Source: Chelydra serpentina (Eukaryota; Chordata; Testudines; Chelydridae). From it: a stretch of DNA of 64,000 nt. Positions 57,951 to 64,000 of the stretch are shown piece by piece. The notes under the pieces are model-generated. The model had not been told where the DNA came from. It saw only the letters and a list, made by a program, of their open reading frames with translations, and did no database searches. Position 1 is the first letter of the stretch. Every line of letters begins with the position of its first letter. A program made the translations under genes and the position numbers. The DNA lies in contig JBAIAC010000023.1 in the NCBI GenBank assembly GCA_037349315.1, positions 37,497,501 through 37,561,500 of the forward strand. Reading direction: 5' to 3'.

Positions 57951-58899
57951 GGATCTTTCTTTCTTGGCCCATATACTGGTCTCCTCACGGATGGTAGAAG
58001 AACCAAGGATTAGGAAGAAAATCTGGCAGGCACCTGTATGCATTGCACTGTGAGAATCTGGCCCAATTTAACTACAAGATAAATTATCCAGTGCCAGAGG
58101 AGTCATTAAGGTTTAGCAGGTTACCTGTCTCCTACCATTCCATTATTTTAACACCTTAAAACGAATATTACGAAAAGAAAATTCACAGACAATTTTTTTT
58201 TCAAAAGAAAAGAGAACCCTTTGTTTAAAGAGTATGAAGGTTGTGACACAAATTAACAAAAGCCTGGGAATTCCAAAGTGTAGACTGCCATTGTCTTGTC
58301 TTATCCCAACGGTGTGAACTGAGGATATAGTGTCAGCCTAAACTTTGAATTTTCCTGGCTTCTGTCACTTCATGTCACAACCTTAACATATATTAATAAT
58401 GTTTTTTTGTCTAGGAAGAATAGCTACAAAGGTTATTTTGACTAGTTTAGTGAAGAAGATGACACTAAAGTCATGGAGGAACTAGAGGTACACTCTGCAT
58501 TACCAAAGTATGTCATTTTTAGAAAAAAGTATAATTTTGGGTACTTACAGGCTATAGCTACAGAAATATCACCACTCCTTACCAATAGACAGTAATCTAT
58601 ATTATATATGTTTTATATATAGACTGCTCTTATATAGAGAGAGATGAGAGAGAACTCTTTACTAAGGACCAGATTTTGACAGGGATCTGGAAGGAGGTGT
58701 ATTGACTCCACCCAAATGGTCAGGCTGCTATGTGGCAAAAAGTAGCATTAATGCTCATCTGCATCCTGGCTGAGTCCAGTTCAACAGAGACTGGTAGCAG
58801 CTGAAACTGTGTAGGCAACAAGGATTGCAGAGTCAAATTACAGCATGAGGGAAAGTTCCTATTGTACCAGAATAAATGTCTAATTTTAGGAGCCTGTGC
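57951..58899. other. Unique DNA
   Basis: A short ta-rich tract near 58597-58623 and a gaga run at 58637-58652. No gene is seen. Confidence 0.4.
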
Positions 58900-59257
58900 C
58901 AGTGTTGCCAACTCTTGGAATTTCCTCTGAGCAACATGACTTTGGCTGGGCTGCAGCCTATCAGGAGACACCAAAAGCTCCAGCTGTCTCCCAAATTTCA
59001 TCCCTCCCTGGGAGAAAACCCCCTCTGATTGGCTGCCTTCCCCACCACTAGGGGAAGAGCAGCCAATCAGGGCTGCTTCAGGAGGCAGACAGAGTTTTTC
59101 TGCCTCCCTACAGGAGGTGACAGAGATTTTGGGTAGGGTAGGGGAGAGGGAGCAGCTAACTCCATTTCCACAGAAGGGGAGGGTAGAGAAGGGAGCAGAA
59201 AGGAGTCTAACAGCTCAGGGCAGCTTTTCTCCCTCCTCTCTCCACCACTCCTGTGAA

Positions 59258-59600
59258 CCGGGCCAGCGCTACCATTAGACGACCCTAGGCGGTTGCCTAG
59301 AGTGCCTGGATTTGGGGGGCGGCATTTCGTCTGCCGGGGGCCTCGGCAGCTGCTTTTTCAGCCGACGGGGTCCTCGGCGGCACTTCGGCGGCCCCTTCTT
59401 CGGCCGACAGGGTTCTCGGCGGCACTTCGGCGGCCCCTTCTTCGGCCGACGGGGTTCTCGGCGGCACTTCGGCGGCCCCTTCTTCGGCCGACGGGGTCCT
59501 CGGCGGCCCCTTCTTCGGCTGACGGGGTCCTAGGCGGCGGTGGCGGCAGCCTCTCACACTGCCGCCACCTAGGGCAGCAAAAAAGCTGGCGCTGCTCCTG
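59258..59600. mobile_element. Inner hAT element with 8-bp target duplication
   Basis: The flanks cctgtgaa at 59250-59257 and 59601-59608 are identical. The ends ccgggccagcgct and the inverse of agctggcgctgctcctg are related, typical of cagggccagcgc hATs. Most of the interior is a 42-bp tandem repeat. The open frames on both strands across 59293-59687 come from that repeat. Confidence 0.85.
59361..59540. repeat. 42-bp minisatellite inside hAT
   Basis: Units start at 59361, 59403, 59445 and 59487, each beginning gccgac and passing through ctcggcggcacttcggcgg. The fourth unit is 31 bp because the cacttcggcgg part is missing, and a partial fifth starts at 59518. Unit-to-unit differences are few, so expansion is recent. 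Confidence 0.9.
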
Positions 59601-59690
59601 CCTGTGAATGAGTCCTGCACTCCCTCCTCTTCCTACCTGCTCTACCAGGATCACCTGATTCAATGCACTTGGGAGAGTTGGCAACATCAG

Positions 59691-60288
59691 CTATCTGTCT
59701 GTCTGTCTCTCTGGTCTGGGCAAGGGCAGTTCAAAAATTTAGAAGACAGAGTGGGGTTCCCTCACCTTAGATGCGTCTCTACAAACAGTGTGATTATAGC
59801 AGAACATGTTCCCCTCAGCTCAAGGTTCTTACATTCTTCCTAGGGACAGGATGAGAGAGGGAGAGGTCTCAACTCTCTCAGATCCTGGGCTTCTCTGGTC
59901 CTTCATTCTAGCCTTCCCTTCTTCCTGCCTCTTAGCTCCCCTCAGCGGATGAGCTGAGCCACCTTGTTAATTGGTTTATCATTCAATCCTGAACCAATTA
60001 TCTCCCTCATTTTCCCCACATGGGGATGCTTACCAAGTGCCCAGACTGGTGTGTCAGCTCAAAGCCACTCACACACTGTCCCGCAGACCAATATCATCTC
60101 GATTTATTTCCCCCCTGGGTCTGATTCATGATTTTTGAACTTTTGGAGTGGACAAAGCTGCTGTGCTGAACAAAGCTTTGGGTGCTGGATCCTTGTGTCC
60201 TGTTCCTGTTTGTAGCCTCCATGATTTGCAAAATAATGGTCGAATGTCGGAGCCGTTGCCTCAGTGGCGGATGCACAGAAATATAGAC
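59691..60288. other. Unique DNA
   Basis: A short ctgt/ctct run follows the hAT at about 59694-59712. No gene is seen. Confidence 0.4.
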
Positions 60289-60296
60289 CTTGCTCA

Positions 60297-61371
60297 CAGG
60301 GCCGGTGCAAGGATATTTTGGGCCCTAGGTGAAAATTCCACCTTGAGCCCCCCCCCCCCCCCCCGCCCCGCCCCCCGCACATCGGTTCATTGAGGGGCAA
60401 ATCCCAATGAGCCTTTGTAGACCTCAGGGGCCAGCTGTGCCCAGGGGCTGCTCCCCAGACCACGTTCCCCCCCCCCCCGTCCCCATCCACTCCCTCCCAC
60501 TTCCCACCCCCTGACTGCCCCCCTCAGAACCTCCAACCCCCCTTGCTCCTTGTCCCCTGACTGCCTCCTCCTGAGACCCCCCCCCCAACTACCCCCCTAG
60601 GAACCTACCCCCTACCTGTCCCCTGACTGCCCCAACCTTCTCCACACCCCCGCCCCCTGACAAGCCCCCCCCAGAACTCCCGACCTATCCAACCCCCCCT
60701 GCTCCTTGTCCCCTGACTGTCTCCTCCTGAGACCCCCCCCAACTACCCCCCTAGGAACCTACCCCCTACCTGTCCCCTAACTGCCCCAACCTTCTCCACA
60801 CCCCCGCCCCCTGACAGGCCCCCCCCCAAGAACTCCCGACCTATCCAACCCCCCCTGCTCCTTGTCCCCTGACTGTCTCCTCCTGAGACCCCCCCCCAAC
60901 TACCCCCCTAGGAACCTACCCCCACCTGTCCCCTGACTGCCCCAACCTTCTCCACACCCCCGCCCCCTGACAGCCCCCCCCAGAACTCCCAACCTATCCA
61001 ACCCCCCCTGCTCCTTGTCCCCTGACTGCCTCCTCCTGAGACCCCCCCCCAACTACCCCCCTGGGAACCTACCCCCTACCTGTCCCCTGACTGCCCCAAC
61101 CTTCTCCACACCCCCGCCCCCTGACAGGCCCCCCCCAGAACTCCCAACCTATCCAACCCCCCCATCTCCTTGTTCCCTGACTGCCTCCTCCTGAGACCCC
61201 CCCCCCCCAACTACCCCCCTGGGAACCTACCCCCTACCTGTCCCCTGACTGCCCCAACCTTCTCCACACCCCCGCCCCCTGACAGGCCCCCCCCCCGAAC
61301 TCCCGACCTATCCAACCCCCCCTGCTCCTGGCGCTGCCGCCTTTGTTCACCTAGTGGTTGCACTGGCCCTG
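60297..61371. mobile_element. hAT element, 1075 bp, with tandem-repeat interior
   Basis: Begins cagggccggtgcaagga and ends gttgcactggccctg; flanked by perfect 8-bp copies of cttgctca at 60289-60296 and 61372-61379. Inside each end are conserved stretches (gggccctaggtgaaaattcc at the left, cgcctttgttcacctag at the right). Between them is a C-rich tandem array. No transposase coding, so it was moved by another element's enzyme. The frames around 60104-60490 and 61170-61561 are by-products. Confidence 0.92.
60540..61325. repeat. About 155-bp C-rich tandem array inside hAT
   Basis: The marker ctgactgYctcctcctgag recurs at 60557, 60713, 60869, 61022 and 61177, spacings of 156, 156, 153 and 155. 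Each unit also has ccccaaccttctccacaccc and gaactcccRacctatccaac. Spacing differences come from C-run lengths. About five units. Confidence 0.93.
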
Positions 61372-61379
61372 CTTGCTCA

Positions 61380-62283
61380 CATCCCATTATGTCCTGAAAG
61401 AAATGGGCCATGGACCTGTGGAATGGTCTCTGTGCAGTGTCAGAAGTCAGACTGTCAGGAGTCAGAATCTGGCAGATAACCCCCAAGATGCTCTCTTGCC
61501 ACTGGCTGTGGATTTTCTGATGTGCATGTATATTTAACATGTCAGACAAGATTTGGTCCACATGAGTAAGCTGTTTTCTTCTTTTGCTTTATCAGAGATC
61601 TTAGGTTCCTCCACCATTTTCTGCTTAATCCTCCATCCTGAAGGTCTAGTGTAATAATCAGGGCCTTTCTGGGAGAAAAGGACCGAATGCCACAGTCAGC
61701 TTTGTTCCTTCATTGGCCAGAGTAGTCAGTCTTGAACAATGCGAGGCCCTCTCTCTTCCCTCCACCCTAAGAAATGGACGTGATGCCTTCCCTGCTCTTC
61801 CTGCACTGTGGTAGGTTAGGGCTACATTTTCAGATGATAGCAGCTAAAACACAAAGTACTTAACTGTGATGATTCTTGTGTTAGAGCCTGATCCTGCAAA
61901 TAGTTACTGGGCGCGGGGGGGGTGGGGTGGGGGGGAGTCCCTTTGTGGTCCTGATTGAGAAGGATTTAACATTGAAGTTGGTGAGAGTTTTACCTTAGTA
62001 CAGAGAAGGGTAGGATCTGGTCCACAATGAGCAGCTTCCTCTGTTCATAGGATCAAGAATTGCCATGGTTACATATCTTGTATTCTTGCTGCCATTTCCC
62101 AGAAATTTAGCCCTTACTTGCTATGCTTCAGGAGCTTTTTCTTATTATTTGCTGAGTGCCAATAGCACATTAGCCGCTGTGTGAAGCACAGAGGGAAAAT
62201 GTGGTCCCTGCCCCAAACAGTTTGAAACTGTTGTATGTATTATCCTGATTTTATGCATGTGGAAATTGAGGAAAAGCCATTAA
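61380..62283. other. Mostly unique DNA
   Basis: 61883-62030 (gagcctgatcctgcaaatag at the left, gggtaggatctggtccacaa at the right) is a probable short palindromic element containing a G-rich run (61908-61935). No gene is seen. Confidence 0.4.
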
Positions 62284-62385
62284 GGGTAAGATTGTCTGTC
62301 TGAATTATCTAAGCGATTTAGGAGTACAACTCTCACTATCAATGGGCTTGTGCACCTAAGTCACTTAGTTTTGGAAATTACACCC
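62284..62385. repeat. Palindromic element, diverged
   Basis: gcgatttaggagtacaact and ggcttgtgcacctaagtcac are inverted, as in the element at 6252-6358, and lie at the same spacing. Confidence 0.55.
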
Positions 62386-63462
62386 AGATTAATGTCCACA
62401 CAACCACAGGATGGTCAGGATTAGCACATAGGGATTCTAGGTGTCCTGTCCTGAATATCTATCAAATGAGTGGCACAGGGGGGTGGGGGGGAGGAAATCC
62501 TACACGAAGTGCAACAGAATGGCAGAAATTCTAGGATGAGGCTGTTGCTTGGTTCTCAATACATTTCCCACTCCACTCTACCACTCTTGTACTTAGGGCA
62601 TTGTATGAATCTGAGAACAGTTTGTAGTTTTATGCATAATTTTTTGTACATCAACATATCCGGGATAATGGAATGATTTAAGGGAAGAGCACCTTAACTC
62701 TGAATTCCCAAGTTTTTATCCAGTTTTGTCACAATGTTCATGATAACATAGTTTTTCTATATTTAATTTTTTTATTTGACCGTAGCAATAAAAAAGTTGA
62801 CTATCGACTAACCCAAACCAAACAACTCCTTTACTCATTGTACATTTTGGTTTGCTTCTTGAGCCTCTCGCACATCTCACCACGCTGTATAAAGGAAGAA
62901 ATTAATCTGCAGTTCCAAAACAGTGCATGTTTTATACTCTTGCCCAATGGAAAATCAGACAAACTCTTTCAAATGGGAATACATTTGGAAAATGGAATCG
63001 CATGTCAGTGTGCACTCAGAATGCCATCCAAATACTGGATAGAAATTTAAGATCCTACAGTGGGTCATCACACTGGTATTTCTCTTTACTTAACCTAGGA
63101 TATATCTGCGGTAAAATATTTTGGACAATATAGGTGGTAAATGCTGTCTTTTTAATGGCACAGCAATGGTATTATACTTGGTTTGTTGGCATAGCAACAG
63201 TATTGTGCTTTTCTGTGCAGCATGCCCAGGAATGGAGGGTGGCATCCACTTTACTTCTACACCTATGAGGCAAAGGCAACATGTTTAGGAAATTATGGCT
63301 CACTGATTACCAATTAATGTACTAACACTACTGTTACCGTTTCAGTGAAATTGGCTTCCCCTCCTCCTACGTTTATGTTGAGGGTGGCCTGCAAGATGGT
63401 AGCCAGCTAAAGAAAGCGAGTTCACAGGACGGAAGTATGTTCAGTAGCAAAATGGAAATGAT
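62386..63462. other. Unique DNA
   Basis: No repeat family or exon is recognised, apart from a G-rich stretch at 62477-62492. Confidence 0.4.
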
Positions 63463-63578
63463 AGAATCATAGGATCACAGGACTGGAAGGGACTTCGAGA
63501 GATCATCTAGTCCAGTCCCCTGCATTCATGGCAGGACTAAGTATTATCTAGACCATCCCTGACAAGTGTTTGTCTAAT
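63463..63578 (-). mobile_element. CR1 LINE 3' end (antisense)
   Basis: gaatcataggatcacaggac, then tggaagggacttcgagagat, catctagtccagtcccctgc and ctagaccatccctgacaagt: the reverse complement of a CR1 3' end. Only the tail is present. Confidence 0.85.
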
Positions 63579-64000
63579 GTATGTGTGAGGTATTTACAAT
63601 CTACTGGACCAGCCTTTAGCCAGTGCTGGGCTATGAGAAAGAGGACCTATGTTCAGAATACGACAAAGTACTGTCTTTTATAGAGAAAATAATGGATATT
63701 AAATACAAGAAATAAAATAGAATTAAGGATCTGAATTAAACTGAGTAAAGGAAAGAAATGTCTTAGTTTGTTCATATCACTCTGTTGTGCCTTTTGCTGG
63801 GATTTTACACATTAAGATTGCCACGTATTACTTAGTATTGTTAATACACAGAATCCTGGCAAAAGGTTGACATTGTAATGGCTCTAAAGGACCCATTTCA
63901 ATGTAAATCCTAAGGGTCTATCAATGTGCAGGGGATTTATGTGGGTGAGTCCCATTAATGGTAATGGGACTTATGTGCGTAAATCTCTTCTGCATTGATG
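63579..64000. other. Unique DNA to window end
   Basis: Near the end, gtgagtcccattaatggtaa and 'gggacttatgtgcgtaaatc' look like a piece of the short palindromic families. No gene is seen. Confidence 0.4.

Larger units (their letters stand above)
58900..59690. mobile_element. Outer hAT-like element hosting a second hAT
   Basis: Left end cagtgttgccaactcttgg; right end gagagttggcaacatcag. The internal hairpin has arms 59025-59043 and 59051-59070 (ctgattggctg and cagccaatcag). The element is interrupted at 59258-59600. Without the insertion it is about 440 bp. The target duplication has decayed beyond recognition. Confidence 0.7.

Noticed and set aside
59293..59687. Repetitive 100-codon frames on both strands
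   Set aside because: The 42-bp repeat is a multiple of three, so it stays open in every frame. No gene is implied.
60540..61325. CRISPR-like array
   Set aside because: Regularly spaced repeats, but units are contiguous 155-bp copies without unique spacers, in a vertebrate genome.
60297..61371. CpG island or promoter
   Set aside because: GC-rich, but C-rich on one strand with few CpG pairs, and fully explained by the tandem array.
61170..61561. Proline-rich frame (plus) and 116-codon frame (minus)
   Set aside because: Both read the C-rich tandem array inside the hAT element.

Overview
The window looks like an intergenic or intronic stretch of a turtle (Testudines) genome. I found no exon of a host protein-coding gene, no rRNA gene and no tRNA gene. 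The assignment rests on the repeat families, as I remember them: a tRNA-derived SINE with a CR1-like tail, several CR1 LINE subfamilies ending in 'ctatgat'-type tails, well-preserved MIR-like CORE-SINEs, Penelope-like arms with the 'ggggtagccgtgttag' signature, and many hAT non-autonomous elements with clear 8-bp target duplications. No database search was run, so species and exact subfamily names are left open.

Layout. 1-9.6 kb: mostly AT-rich unique DNA with short palindromic elements and hAT fragments. 9.6-13.4 kb: a dense nest. An antisense CR1 LINE (about 9764-12150) is interrupted by a 450-bp hAT element with a perfect 8-bp duplication (9809-10258) and by a Penelope-like element (about 11105-11878) that still carries a GIY-YIG endonuclease fragment between inverted arms. 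Next to it (about 12121-13400, plus strand) lies a broken DIRS-like retroelement with a tyrosine recombinase part and an SGNH-hydrolase-like part. 14.9 kb: tRNA-derived SINE. 20.2-24.8 kb: a solo LTR inside a second Penelope-like arm, a CR1 3' end, and an antisense LTR retroelement whose LTR is split by a 125-bp hAT MITE. 25.7-28.3 kb: three palindromic DNA transposons, one inside another, then a hAT element. 33.4-34.7 kb: an ancient L2-type LINE fragment. 35.6-39.5 kb: a sense CR1 LINE carrying two hAT elements side by side (one a fold-back with two transposase C-termini) and a further composite insertion. 40-58 kb: mainly MIR copies, palindromic MITEs and long unique stretches. 58.9-61.4 kb: hAT elements whose interiors have expanded into tandem repeats (42-bp and about 155-bp units). 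61.4-64 kb: mostly unique, ending near an antisense CR1 tail.

Nothing here forms a working pathway. Every coding stretch I can recognise is a decayed transposon protein: CR1 and L2 reverse transcriptase, Penelope endonuclease, DIRS-like recombinase and SGNH module, hAT transposase, and a degenerate gag-like segment. The most useful content is the order of nested insertions, a possible hammerhead ribozyme motif in the Penelope arms, the fold-back hAT, and the tandem expansions inside hAT elements. The long repeat-poor islands are candidate sites for conserved regulatory DNA, which only alignment can test.
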